NCBI RefSeq assembly: GCF_000143535.2 | Contig: NC_037325.1 | Location: 1,674,001-1,738,000 of the forward strand | Length of the DNA stretch: 64,000 nucleotides | Origin: Botrytis cinerea B05.10 | Taxonomy: Eukaryota; Ascomycota; Leotiomycetes; Helotiales; Sclerotiniaceae | Direction of reading: 5' to 3' | Shown here: positions 11,369 to 23,551 of the stretch, one piece after another | How the letters are laid out: every line of letters begins with the position of its first letter | Position numbering within the stretch: the first letter of the stretch is position 1 | Made by a program: the position numbers and the translations under genes | Notes under the pieces: generated by a model | What the model saw: the letters and a program-made list of their open reading frames with translations, nothing else | The model's database searches: none | Told to the model about the DNA's origin: nothing

Positions 11369-12568
11369 AGCTGAAGGGTATGTGCTGAACTTTGTATGGA
11401 CTGTGAGAAGTAGTCCTCAATAGTCAATCGGTTTGACCAGGAAAATTTAAAATTACTGGACTACTTTTGAGCATATAAGGTTGATGTACAAAACCCTTGG
11501 CGGCTGTTTAATGCGACTGTGACACGAAAAGTTATATCACCAGCAATTTTCTTTGATCTTGAGCCTCATGAAAAAGCCTCGCCGAGTAGAGGGGACTCCT
11601 TTTATTGATTTGGGTTACCATAAACGTGCCAAGAATTCGAACGCACTCGTATTAGCGCTTTTCGAAGAAAGATAAAGCCTTGTTTATTTTCGATTAGCCA
11701 ATCGGTTAATCTGAGGTGCTAAAATGGTTAATTGAAAGCACCAACGTCGCAATCGACTTTTTCTCTTCGCGTTATTATTTTTGCGTGGTCCCTACTTTTA
11801 GACGCTCAAACTTGAGAAAGAGCTAATGAATGTTAATTTTCGGTGCCAATACTACCATATTGTTAACTAATGGAATCTTGCCATGTAGCCATCCGAATGG
11901 GTGCAATGTCTTCATCCCAATCACGCCACTGAGCGATGAACCCTAAATGATAGGTAACCGATTTCAATTGCTTCAATTGGTCCTTGAGCATTAGCGAGTG
12001 TGACCCAAGGAAGCGCTCACGATGCAAGCCAGAAAGGGCCAACCAAAGTGGACATGCGGGCTGACTGCATGGAGCATGAAAACCGATACATGAGAAAGAT
12101 AACATCGGTGAAACGGTCACTTGATTCAAGTAGTTTCAAAGGCAGCCCCGTGTTTCCGGGTACTATGCGAAAGCTAAAGGTAGGTATATAAGGATATAGA
12201 AGCAACGACGAAGAGGTAAGAGCTGAAAATGGAAATAATCACGTGATTACGGGGAAATCTGAGCCACGACACTAGGCTTGATGCAGTACTTTGTATTCCA
12301 AACAAGCAAACACAGAATGCGGCTGACGTACATTCTCGTATTGAGAATTTGGATCTCAGGATTCGAAACTTCAAATACATTATTCTATGTGTTTGTTGGT
12401 GGTCGAGATCAATTAGAAAAAAATCGCCTCTGCTGACGCTAACCCGTGCAATACAAGTAGACTTGTATGCCAATTGGATGTTGACTTTGATCTTGTCTTA
12501 TCTTGGAGCTTATAAAAAGGTGACGACTTTGGAATCAATTGTGCCGGATCAAATACATGAGCTTTAAA
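11369..12568. other. intergenic, no gene seen
   Basis: No supportable gene. Short frames on both strands overlap one another and show no domains. Confidence 0.45.
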
Positions 12569-12862
12569 ATGGCCGATGAATCCCAAGATGCATCCTTCAC
12601 ATCATTTTGGCAACGATCTGTTGATAAGATCTCGTCTCAGAAGGTCAAATTTATGCCAAATATCACGAGGCTTAAGAATTGTGAGTTGATCTAACAATAC
12701 CTTCATCTTACAAGCTCTCTTCTCCCTCTTATATGTCTACCTTGAAACCTTAAGCTGCTCGTTTCACTTGGGAAATTGCGCGCTTAACACAGCTACTCAT
12801 CTAACATGAGCTATTCAAAAATAACTACCTCATCACTATTGTTTCTACAAAACTGATTGAGA

Positions 12863-14124
12863 ATGACAGCCAAGGACGAGGATAGCGAAACAAAATCTGG
12901 TACAGCTCAAAAACAACATAGACGAGCCCAAGTCCGACGAGCTCAAATGTTAATTTGCCCCTAGTTTGCTTGGTTTTCAGTTCCATTGCTAATTTCTTTC
13001 CTAGAGAACATCGACAGCGAAAAGAAAACTACGTCAAGCATCTTGAGGAAGACGTCATACGTCTTCGTGGGATGATTACTTCAACAGAAAATGAAAGTTC
13101 GGCCCTGATGAATGAAAACAGAGCAATAGAATCGATTTTATCGGCTTCAGGCATTAAACCTCTTTCGAGTCTGCACTCGCGAGATCGAGGCTCACCTCCA
13201 AACAAACCGATCAATATGCTTTCTCCACAAGAATATGTCTCGCCCGGTGACCTTACCACCTCCAATTCGACCCAAGGAACGAAATCTACCATTAGAACTG
13301 TTGACTACGAGTCAGAAAATGATAGACTTTCCAGCTATATCAGTGATATGCTTATTACTCAGGACAGTGATCCACTCACTAATTACTTCTCCGACCTTCA
13401 TGATGTACCATATTTGAGTACCACACACGGCTCTCATATTAATATCCAGTTCGATGAGTTCCTAAATGCATCTTGCCTTCAACTTAGCGAGTCTTCTGAC
13501 AGTTCTACTAAGAAACATGGGGCAACTGATCTTTCTAAACCTTTACCACCACTTCCCGGTCAAGTGTCTGTACCTGAAAACGCAGTACTGAAACCATCAC
13601 CTGACCTATCGCTTATAGCGATTAATTTCATTCTTGCGTAAGTCACTCTCTCTCTTTTGATCGAAATTTTCATGTATTAATTTCATGTTTACAGTCTCGA
13701 ACACCCCTGTCGTACCCACTTTCACCATATTCCAGATATTCCTCTCCCTTTTGACCCCACCGGGAACCCGTCCGGTCACGAGCTCATGGCCTCCACACAT
13801 ATCTTTGCTCAAGCACCAGCTGAAGCTTTTAATGAATCTACTTCCGAAGTCTCGTGGTTCTCTTCTTCCATTACGTTGGCTCAGCTATATGCCATGTCGC
13901 GGTCACTACCTGTTTCGGACTTTGAAATCACTCCTGTTCAGGCATGGTTTATGATGGCCGAAAAATATCGTAATGATCTTGAGAAAGTAGTTGGACAGAG
14001 AAATATGAATAGTTTGAAGAGAGGGCTGGGTGATCTATCGCGCTGTTATCAATTCGGGGCTGTGATGGATGTTGAAAGCTTCTGGGAGGTAGTGGATGAC
14101 GTTATGACACAAAATGAGAGTTGA
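12863..14124 (+). CDS. bZIP transcription factor (fungal AP-1-like basic region)
   Basis: Exons 12863-12948, 13005-13637 and 13695-14124 (introns of 56 and 57 nt) give about 382 aa. Splicing across the first intron builds a basic region: RRAQVRRAQ, then IEHRQRKENYVKHLEEDVIRLR, i.e. a bZIP DNA-binding segment running into heptad-spaced leucines within the first 60 residues. The middle is Ser/Pro-rich and the C-terminal part is a conserved-looking helical region (WFSSSITLAQLYAM, then PVQAWFMMAEKY). It is expected to be a nuclear sequence-specific regulator; targets are unknown. A possible additional 5' exon at 12569-12680 can be spliced in frame to 12870 (branch CTGAT, acceptor GACAG), replacing the first two codons and giving about 417 aa. 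I cannot decide between the two starts. Confidence 0.85.
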
Positions 14125-14824
14125 TGACAAGAGCGGGATCCTAAGTCAATGCTTGTATTTCATTAGAACAATTGATGGAAGTTTTCCCCCAAACACTTAT
14201 TTTCCGATCTGTTATGGGTATACAGCAAACAATTATGTACGAGGGGAAAGGAGCTTGACGTGGAAGTTAAAACGAGGGTACTCTTTGGACGGGACCGGTC
14301 AGACTGTGAAGGGCTTGGAAGACTTGAATCTGTGACTTAGGATCGTTTTACTGTGATGCGGATTTTTTTTAGAGATTTCCGGATTCCTTCGGAGCAGGCT
14401 AATCGCAATCCATCTGAGCAAGAATATAAACCAGTTCAAATTTGTCATGTTCATTTGAGATTCCAATTTTAGAACTGAAACCAAGATACTCGCATTCAGA
14501 TGCAACTATTTTCGAAACCGACTGCACTAATTTTAATCAAATAACAGCTGCAAGCATTTTGCAAAAAGTCACAATGTACAATTTTCCTCATTCTTTATTC
14601 CGAAAACATTGCCACTCGCCTGTTCCTAGCGAATCACACTAAGCCGCCCCTTTCATTCTTTATCTCCATGTCTCACTTGCACCCATCGAGCCACATTCTT
14701 CTATTCCTCAAAAAGGGCTTCCATTCCCGAATTCTTGCCTCCAATTATCTGATCAGGAAAGGAATCGACATCTTCATTCCCAACCCACCTTCCACATTTT
14801 CCATCTCGATCATCATTCTCCACC
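14125..14824. other. intergenic, promoter of MARVEL gene
   Basis: About 700 nt. The last 200 nt are pyrimidine-rich (CT-rich), as is common in fungal leaders. No gene seen. Confidence 0.5.
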
Positions 14825-15792
14825 ATGGATAATAATCACGGTACTAATCGGCCTGGTACCGAAAACCACGATATACTGACAGGTCACGTATTGAAGCCCA
14901 GTAAATTCCTCAGCGCGTTGAGAGTTTTACAACTTCTTCTCGCGCTTGCGATATTGGGGTTGGCGGGTTTCGTGGTGACATTTATTGGGTATTCCGGGGC
15001 GATTTTGGATCTTTTCGTCGTATGTTCCTCTTTCATCTATCTGTTCCCCGCCCTCTCTTCTTCTGTTGTAAAATTTCTAACAAATGTTCCCGATACAGGC
15101 CAGCGCAACAATTCTCATAATCTTCTATATTCTTGTTTCCACCCACCGTTTCACGGTCATCTACAACTATTGGGCCATCGCCTGCCTTGATATATTCCTC
15201 GTCATCTTCTGGCTCGCGGCCTGGATTACTTCCGCCGTGCAAGTACGTCGTTATCGTGGCCGATTTAATTACTATGGATGCGGATATTACTTTTGCAGAC
15301 GCGATCTGTTGGAATTGGAAGAGCGAGATGATCTGAGTGATGCTTTGGAGAAGAGAGCTAGTACTAGCTATTCTACTTTTAGAGGGGTGTATATTGCGGC
15401 TGCGGTGTTAGCTGCTATTGAATTGTGAGATTGCTTCTTTCACGTTTCTCCATATCATTACCATTTTCCCTTCATCCGTGCGAGAAGTTTCATCAGAATA
15501 GAGGGTGGAATTAAAGGGCCATAGCTAACACTAGCCCAGCGTCCTCTTCATCGTCACCTTCGCCGTTACCATGGGTAAAATCCTCTCTCATCACGACGAA
15601 GGCCATCACAGCAATGCCTTCCCCAGCAAAAAACATACAGCAATGGAAATGCAAACGCCGGGGCAAACAGGTCATGTAGGACAAGCAGGTCCTATGCAAA
15701 CTGGTGCTGCAGGTCCAAATCCTGCAAACCCTGTTGCTCACCAGGGCGTGAATGAACCGGAATATTCAGGAAACGCTGCTCAGAGAGTTTGA
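14825..15792 (+). CDS. MARVEL-domain-type four-helix membrane protein
   Basis: Exons 14825-15019, 15099-15424 and 15540-15792 join with frame kept (introns of 79 and 115 nt) for about 257 aa. Four hydrophobic segments are visible: about residues 32-58, 62-85, 92-116, and a fourth created only by splicing exon 2 to exon 3 (VYIAAAVLAAIEF joined to VLFIVTFAVTM). Between helices 3 and 4 is a basic, Tyr- and Cys-containing loop. The C-terminal tail is hydrophilic, Gly/Gln/Pro-rich and cytosolic by topology. This arrangement matches fungal MARVEL proteins, which associate with membrane microdomains. The exact role is unknown. The second intron uses branch GCTAACA and acceptor CCCAG. Confidence 0.82.
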
Positions 15793-18700
15793 GTGCATAG
15801 GGATGAGGGAATATGTGACATACGTCGACTGAATAATTTGGTAGAAAAGTGCTGTTTCGTTAGGTCTTTTGTTCTGTTTGCTGGAAATTAGTCTTCTGGG
15901 CCGCGCAATCCAAATCCAAGCATTGTCGTCTTTTTTCGATTTTTGGAGACAAGCTGTATATGATCAACATAGTGAAATGATAATTTGTAAAATTTCCCGT
16001 CCATCATGAATTCTGAGTATGTTTCCAATTTTGCTCCTTGAACCTAATTCTCGAGGTGAAAGTAGAGGATTAAAGCTGGTTATCGGGATACAGCGCATTC
16101 TTGTTTGAGCCATTGAAGATCTTGCGACCATCATCTCTTGTTTTTCATTGACCTCGGCATAATGAAGCGTACGTAGGAATATGGATTTCGATCAAATGAT
16201 GTAAAAAGGAGCGATTCGGGAGGATATTTTTGGTGTTCGGTGTAGATTTGTCCGTCATCTTGTTCAATGCCGCGAAAGATTGATTGAAAAAGAGAATAAA
16301 ATATGACATTGCTATGGACAAAACGATTTCCGGAGGTTGATTCGCCGCTATGATTTTATTTTTTTGTCAACCAATGTGAGGAATTGTTTTTTATTCTTTG
16401 GGTAGATATAAAAGGGCGAATGATTCATTCATATAATCTTTGGGCAAAAAGGTCGATCCATGACTGCAGATAGATGATGATAACGACTGATGAAGATAGT
16501 TTCATCAGCATGTACCGAGAAAATTTCCTGTATTTGCACAGAAGTAAGTTTAATGACGTATCTTGACGAACCGAAACACCATTTCATAGTCGAGCAGTGC
16601 CTCACCTAGCGTTCAATACAATGAGAGAACCTTTCCTCGTATAATCCGAATTTGACAAAATAAGCACCCTTGGGCATTATAAAGTCCACATCATACTATT
16701 GACAACATTCCATCGTCGCTGTGAACGATATTAGTTGAGCACCCGCCAGCAACGAAGGGTGTGTTGCTCGTTCCGAAGTTGATTTTTTAGCCGAAAGGAT
16801 AGTGCCTAGCATCTTTTTATCAGTTTCATAAGGAAATGATTCCGTGAATCTCGATAAAGAGATATTTTCTTCTATTATCGCAAGGGGAAAAATCAGAAAT
16901 TTTAGAAATGGCTGCTGTGGCTGCTTTCTTGAAAACAAGAATAGATGTGATTGTAGTCATGTTATTAGTGTGGGAAAGTGTTGACGAATCCCTAAGTATC
17001 ATAATCGGCACAGTACAGGAGATTGACAGCTGCTTCTTGAGTATGTCCCGCTGATTATCTATCTCACTACTCAACATAGATCCAATAACGTTACTGTCAA
17101 CAACCATAGCCCAATTCAATCTAACCAGGTAAAATTGTTTCAAGCTATGACAATGAATTTGATAGTGCTTGGAAATGAAATGCAAAATCTCGTAGTCGAT
17201 AATCGGATGTTTTGGATCTCCAGTCACCGAAAATAAATCTTCAAGTGACTACAAGATCCAAAAGATCGTCATTGTCCAAAGATTTCCTTATGTCGTGATC
17301 CTGTATTTGTCAAAGCTCTTGGGACTCTTACTATCATTCTTCCGGAAGGACTAAAATTGAGCCCATGACCGACGAAACAAGTAATGACTTGAAGACATAA
17401 TGGCTGCATAACCCTCAATTATCTCCTCTTTTGCGAAGAAGGCCGCCACAAAAACACTTCCTTCCAGCAACTCGAGAGTACAACACTGAGAATAACTTTC
17501 ACCTTCGCGCTTTACGTCCATAGAATCTCAGAAGCCTTATCACTACGATCAAAAACTTCGTTGAATCAAGGTGTGTGATATCAAACAGCCGTTTCTGCGA
17601 CACTAGTCAGACTGCAAGACAAACCAGATCTTCGAGAACTCAAGATCTCTCCATGAGTTCTAACAATAAGTAAACTTCTGCAAATCAAGCCATCAAAACG
17701 ACAGCTCCAACTACAGTCGCCCGGCAACCTCCATGTAGAGTTCAAGATCTATTTCGTGTCGCTGATAAGTTAACATATGTCTCTCTGTAGCCTCCCGCAC
17801 CACGAATGGGTACCCGATCCAATACTGGAAACAGCACGGATAAATGATTGTGGTCGAAATTGCGGCGGCTTTGATTGCAATGGCAATTGCTAGTCGTCGA
17901 CGATGGGCATTAGTCTGGGTATAAGTACTTAATACTTTGACAAACTCCTAGATACACTGTACCAGCAGCAATATAACAGCATTGTTGTTTTGGGCAATGA
18001 GAGTGATCTTTTGCTGACTATCGAGGAGGTGCTGTGATGAAGGTGATGGAGCTCGAAAGAAAAATCATCAGATCTCGACGCTCCTCTCGATGACATTCCA
18101 AACCTTGTCCGAGCTATTGCAGTGCGGCATGGGGGGGGATGCAAAACTTAACCTCTTCCGAAATTTTTCCATCTGAGTGATCCCGAGTGATCCAGACCCC
18201 TCCCTAGGAGAGCTGAACTGATAAGTCTCAAGATGATTGCTCGACATTCACAACTAGGATTTGCGCTATTTAATGAAGGACTGAGCCGTTACATTGTGTA
18301 GCACTACTCCACAATTATAGCGCAGAAAATATACGAAAAGGATCAACGCAACGTTAAGCAGTTACAATTGAGCGAAGAGACGGGGATCCACAACTTGCTG
18401 GTAATAAGCTGTGGCGTAGTAGATAATGCACGAAGCTTATGAAAAGCACAAAGAGTCTGGATCTGACAGACACTCAGATAGATGAAAAAACCGGGAAAGC
18501 TACTCGGTATCGCCAGCCTCGTTTGCAGGGAATAGAAGTTTGGTGAAACAGTTAGAACGAAAGGTTGGCTGACTCGTAGGTTGTGAGACTTACATGTGCG
18601 TGATGAACTGTTCTTTTGTACACCAGAAGCGCGCGGAGCATACCATGCAGGTACCAAAGAAGGAGGTACATGATAGTACGATACTACATTGTAAGGCGAG

Positions 18701-19129
18701 TAATATTTGATTTGCTTGCAGATATACGTGGCTGTGTTAGTTATTTGCTATTCACCGTTTGTTTAGCTAGTTATGGTTGGTCAATGGTCTCTTTTACGAA
18801 ACCTTCCAGTTTTTTCAACCCTGTCCTGGCTTGCCAACAAAATATCTTGAAGAGGTATCCACTATGCACCTAAACCCTACAACGTCATAGAAGCCAATGA
18901 TATCTGCACGGCCCAGAATAGCACATGTTTGCTGGATCTGAGGGAGTTCAAAAGGCTCGAAATTCCCCCATCGATATCCTCCTCATTCAGACTTCAGACT
19001 TTCGACTTACACACTTTCGCATCAAACGAACTTTCAACCCTACCAAAACCACTTCAAACTGTTAGTTATCTCTGTATTCAAATCACTAGACCTTTTTATT
19101 AACCATCAGATACTTAGACATCCCTCAAA
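15793..19129. other. 3.3 kb gene-poor interval
   Basis: No gene I can support. One minus-strand stretch at about 16826-17227 reads for 133 codons and vaguely resembles the C-terminal part of fungal CorA-like membrane proteins; it is discussed as a low-confidence finding. The last 150 nt before 19130 are CT/CA-rich, typical of a fungal 5' leader. Confidence 0.4.
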
Positions 19130-19384
19130 ATGCCTTTCGAACAACCAGTCGTCGAGCAACAAATCCAATCCGAAGCTCCCATGAGCTCCGAGAACATTGG
19201 TATCGAGATGCAACAACCTGTATGTATTCTCTCACAATTCGGATTTCCTACCATAGTCTGCAATGTATTAATATTTTCTCTACAGAAACCAGTCCCTACC
19301 ATGGGTACCGAGACCAACCTTCGTGGTGGTGAGTCCGCTGGCTGTGAATGCTGTGGATGCGGATGTGGTGAGACATGCTGTTAG
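19130..19384 (+). CDS. 62-aa protein with cysteine-rich C-terminal tail
   Basis: Two exons (19130-19219 and 19286-19384) separated by a 66-nt intron (donor GTATGT, acceptor CTACAG). The product starts MPFEQPVVEQQ, is Gln/Glu/Pro-rich, and ends in GCECCGCGCGETCC: seven cysteines in the last 14 residues. No signal peptide is seen. The Cys-dense tail after a polar, Gln/Pro-rich body resembles small fungal proteins with CYSTM-like or metal-binding/palmitoylated tails; I cannot tell which. The intron is a multiple of three and has no stop, so an unspliced message would encode an 84-aa form with a hydrophobic insert. The leader contains CT-rich DNA and the downstream flank is AT-rich. Confidence 0.7.
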   Translation: MPFEQPVVEQQIQSEAPMSSENIGIEMQQPVCILSQFGFPTIVCNVLIFSLQKPVPTMGTETNLRGGESAGCECCGCGCGETCC

Positions 19385-20369
19385 AAGAGGAAGCTTGGAG
19401 TGATGGAAACAAGATGACGATGATGGTTAGCGATGGATAAGGATTCGACTCTGGAATACAGAGATTTGAAATATGGGTTTATGATTATGATAATACAATA
19501 CATACTGATGAGAAGAATATATTTCTCAAATTAACACATAACGGTTTATGTTTGACTGCTTCATTCACATTTGCTTCATGTTAGATTCCAATCTTTAATG
19601 ACACCGCCAAGTTGATTTCTCCACGTTCCGTATCTTGGCTGCTTGCGTTTTCATTGATCAAGCTTTTTCAAGGGTCGATGCAGTGATACGACACGGGAAG
19701 TACGAATTAGCCTCGTAATTGGCTCGGATAAATGTGGGTTTTATGCCGGGTAATGTGGGTAAGCACTAGACACATATTTAGCAACTAATTTGCGCAGATT
19801 CAAGAAAATCGTTCGATCCTGAGAGGAAAGATAATTTATGAAAATAAGAGAATTTCAGTAAAACAAGTCGTCGTTGATGGATTGATTCAAGTTTCTTTCA
19901 AAAGCTTTTCGGTTGTTGCTTGTTCTACGTTCAGCAGTTAAGTATTTTCTTCGTTTGTCGTTTTGCTCAACATCTAGATCAGCAATATGGCCACTACGGA
20001 CCCTCCCGCTAAAAGACGTCAAGTCAAGCTTTTGACAAGCCTTTAACTCTCATTGCCAATTTTCTTGGCAGAAAAGTAAAATGAAACTATTGATACTATG
20101 ATGTTTCTGGAAGTCATCACTTGCAGTCACAGTCAGACTGTCACAATTCTCATCGCACTTTCCCTTCTACGCTCACACAAATTTCCACAGCCGAGTAGCA
20201 ATAGGTAGGTGCCCGATCAGGTGTGCTTCACGAGGGCAACATGGACTGTTCATAAATTTTGCAAGTTCGCAAAAGTATCTCTTTTTCTCTCTCTGCAGTG
20301 TTGTTTGTACATTTTGTATCGGATCCCGACATCTTCTAGTATTTTGTTCTGTACTCTCCAAACGCCACC
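19385..20369. other. intergenic, no gene seen
   Basis: About 1 kb with no recognisable coding sequence. The right end leads into a strong GCCACC start context of the next gene. Confidence 0.5.
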
Positions 20370-21155
20370 ATGCATTCACACTCATACCTCGGCCCAATCG
20401 CCCTACTCACCACCATCGTATCCGCACTTCCAGAAAAAGAGATTCTCGTGCCCATTCTTCCCCGCCAATCCTCCGAAGAAGATTATCTCAGCTCCGTCTG
20501 TTCTCCAAACATAACCTCAGGCACTATTCCCCCTTGCATTGAAGTAATAACCATCCAATCCGCCTGCACCCCCAACGGCACCACCCCTCTTGATTATCTC
20601 GCTCACGCACAATGTATGTGTAATGGCGGATTCTTCGGCAATTGGCTTGGATGTCTCAACTGTGATTATGTACACGGTGGACGATCCCCAGCCGTCGTCA
20701 GCGCATTTAATACCATTATTACCAGTGCGTCTAATCAACTCTGTACTGGTACACCTACAGCGAGTTTTGCCGCCATTTTCAATAGTTTGGGAGGAGGAGA
20801 TGTAGCAGAGGGAACGGCAACTCAATTGACAGATTTGTATCCGAGTGAGACGGCGGTCAGTCTTTATTATACTGCGAGTGGGAATCAAGGAGTAGGCGCT
20901 ATTACGGGGAGTGCAACGGGAGCTACAAAGACGGGTAGTACTTCGGCGAGTGTAACGGCTACGGGATCGTCATCGGCTTCTGGAGTTTCGGCTACCGCTA
21001 CAAAGACTAGTGCGGGAAGTGCTGGTACGACGACAAGTGGAACCGGAACTGGAACTGGAAGCACATCTGGATCGACTGGAGGTGCTGCACCAACCGGGGT
21101 CATGAGGCGTTTCTTGGGAATGGCTGTTGGTGGGGTTGTAATAGCTGCATTGTGA
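20370..21155 (+). CDS. secreted, probably GPI-anchored cysteine-rich surface protein
   Basis: Single exon, 261 aa, with ATG in a perfect GCCACCATG context. It has an N-terminal signal peptide (hydrophobic GPIALLTTIVSA, cleavage near residue 20). A Cys-rich ectodomain at about 44-125 follows, with at least seven cysteines (IPPCIEV, SACTPNGT, AQCMCNGGFFGNWLGCLNC). A long Ser/Thr/Gly-rich region (about 175-240) looks heavily O-glycosylated. The C-terminus is a short hydrophobic tail (FLGMAVGGVVIAAL) after small residues, the pattern of a GPI-attachment signal. Such proteins sit in the cell wall or plasma membrane of ascomycetes. The cysteine spacing does not look like the eight-Cys CFEM domain. 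Function unknown. Confidence 0.85.
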   Translation: MHSHSYLGPIALLTTIVSALPEKEILVPILPRQSSEEDYLSSVCSPNITSGTIPPCIEVITIQSACTPNGTTPLDYLAHAQCMCNGGFFGNWLGCLNCDYVHGGRSPAVVSAFNTIITSASNQLCTGTPTASFAAIFNSLGGGDVAEGTATQLTDLYPSETAVSLYYTASGNQGVGAITGSATGATKTGSTSASVTATGSSSASGVSATATKTSAGSAGTTTSGTGTGTGSTSGSTGGAAPTGVMRRFLGMAVGGVVIAAL

Positions 21156-23551
21156 TTGACATAATTGATGAGAATGGGCAAAGAAGACAAACGTACTGTA
21201 TGAGTATTCAAACGATTCATTAATAATGGCATTACCGCAATGATATCATGTTGTTTCGAGAATCCAGACGTTCTATAATCCTCCTCGAGTCTCCTTGTAT
21301 TCTCAACTCAAGCGAGACTGTCAGATACTTTATGTCCAATTATGATCCAGGTTCTTGGGAAATCAGAACTGACATTCAATTGCACCACGCAGAATTTAGT
21401 TCCAAATCAAACATCACATTCGATGCACATTGTCCGAGCCGCATATAAATATCTGGAAGGTGGTGTCCAAGATAAATAGACAGCGGCAATCCATTATTCA
21501 AGCCAATCTACATACCTACAGTTGGGCACATCAAAATATGAACAAAAATATTGCAATAACACGAATCATCATGTAAAATAACAACGTTTTCTTATAAATC
21601 TAGATCCATTATACCAAATAGATGTCACGTATCTATATCACAGAAAGGAAAGGATCACATTGGTACAAAATGCATACCTCCCAAGGAAATTCCGGAACAA
21701 GATATTATCCTCTAAATAGGAAGTATAACAAGTATCATATCAATCTAATATATCCTATCAAAGCCATTCGTCCGTCTATCTTCCATTTTCAATCCGAGTT
21801 TCTACACAAATGTGGATTTAAACGCAAAGGAAATTTTCCCTTCATCTATCATTCATCCCCATCCAGAGACGAAATGCTTGTTCTGATTTCAATTGTTCTT
21901 TTTTTTTTCTTCTTCTTCCCGTTTTGCAGACAGATTAGCTCAGCAAATAGACACAGGCATTCCAAGATCTAAAGAATCTATAAAATAAATGAACTCATGG
22001 TATTTGATCATCCTGATAAACTACCGCGCCGAATATTCGAAACCGATGTGATCAGATCCAAAGTGAAAACATGGTTTCCAGCAACACAACAAGCCAATCT
22101 CGTAGAACATGTTCCCACCACGTACTCCCTTTTCTCGGGAAAGAAAAAAATAAAGATCCCCTAAGGCTAAAAGAAAAGTCCTAGTGAAAAGAAGAAGAAG
22201 AAAACTCCCCCTCCTATATTCATCCTCCCCTGCAACCCCATTACCTCACCATCAAAAACACAAAAACATTTCTGTGTCCCTAGTCTCTCTCCAACCTGTC
22301 CCGTCTCTTCCTCCCACAATCTCGATATTCAAGGATACATGATCTCGCCAATCTCCTTGTCACTTGCTCACACATTCTCAAATACCCTCATGGATGTATA
22401 GTAAGTAACTTGCATCCTCATTCTCGACAGAAACAAACAGCCAATCCGCTTATCTATCAATCCTCTTACACTCATCCTCCTCTACCAGGAATCTCTCGAT
22501 CTAACCCAGAAGCAGACATCTAACTAAATCATACCATGCCACATCTCGTCCATCTCCCTCTCTCACTAGAACCCCGCGCCGAAACCCCAAGCCAGCTCCA
22601 TTACAATCATCCAAGGAGTCCCCTTCCTCTCCTTGCCTCTCATCTATCCTGCTAGCATAAACCCGCACAAATCTAACACACCAGTACACATTCCCCCTCT
22701 CAATATATATTCCCCATCCACATATTTATCCAAATTGCATACTGTACTTACTGTACCCAACAAGAGTCATTGCTCTGCTCGCTTCCTTTTTCGAGCCTTG
22801 ATATACATACATACACACAGGTAGGTAGGTAGATATCGATAGGTGATCCACAAAAATTGATATCCACCCAAAAGAAAAGAAAAGGAAACCTCATCTCGAC
22901 TTCTATCTTTCATTTAATCTCTTTTTATCCTCCCCCATTCCCCTCTCATCACTCACTCTAACCACCTATTCTCAAGCCCTACAGCCCTACTGCCCTACTG
23001 CCCCACTGCTCCCATCACTCCCCTCAACAACGACACATTAATTCTCACCTCAACACCTCAATATCTAATCTCCAAATCTCCAAATATGTCATCAAATAGT
23101 CTTCCTCATAGTATCAAGATACCATTACCGATATCTATAGATACAACTTTGAACACGGAAATTTTACCTTCTGTGGAAACCTACTGATTTCTATGACTTG
23201 CTATGGTGGAGACATCCGATATCTCTATTTACCCAGCAGAGAGAGCAGAGACAGTTCGTCTTTACATCCAACAACTGATTTCTGGAAGAGGAATTCACTA
23301 TGTTGTAAAATTGCCTCTACAATGCAAATAGAAGACCTTAAACCTTCAATGGCCCAAAAGTCAGACGTCAAACCATGACAACACCTCACAAATCAAACTT
23401 TATCACGCGAAAATCAAATAATTTAACAGATAATTTATTTTATTTCATTTAATTTCATATCACATAGTAGCAGCTTGAACCATCAAAGCCGCATACCTTA
23501 AAACCCATTTCCTTTCCCATCCCATATCAATTATACAATCATCTTCCCTAC
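21156..23551. other. 2.4 kb interval without a supported gene
   Basis: Contains a poly(T) patch near 21898-21910 and a long pyrimidine-rich stretch at about 22200-23080. Small GTAG repeats occur near 22820. No protein family recognised. Confidence 0.45.
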
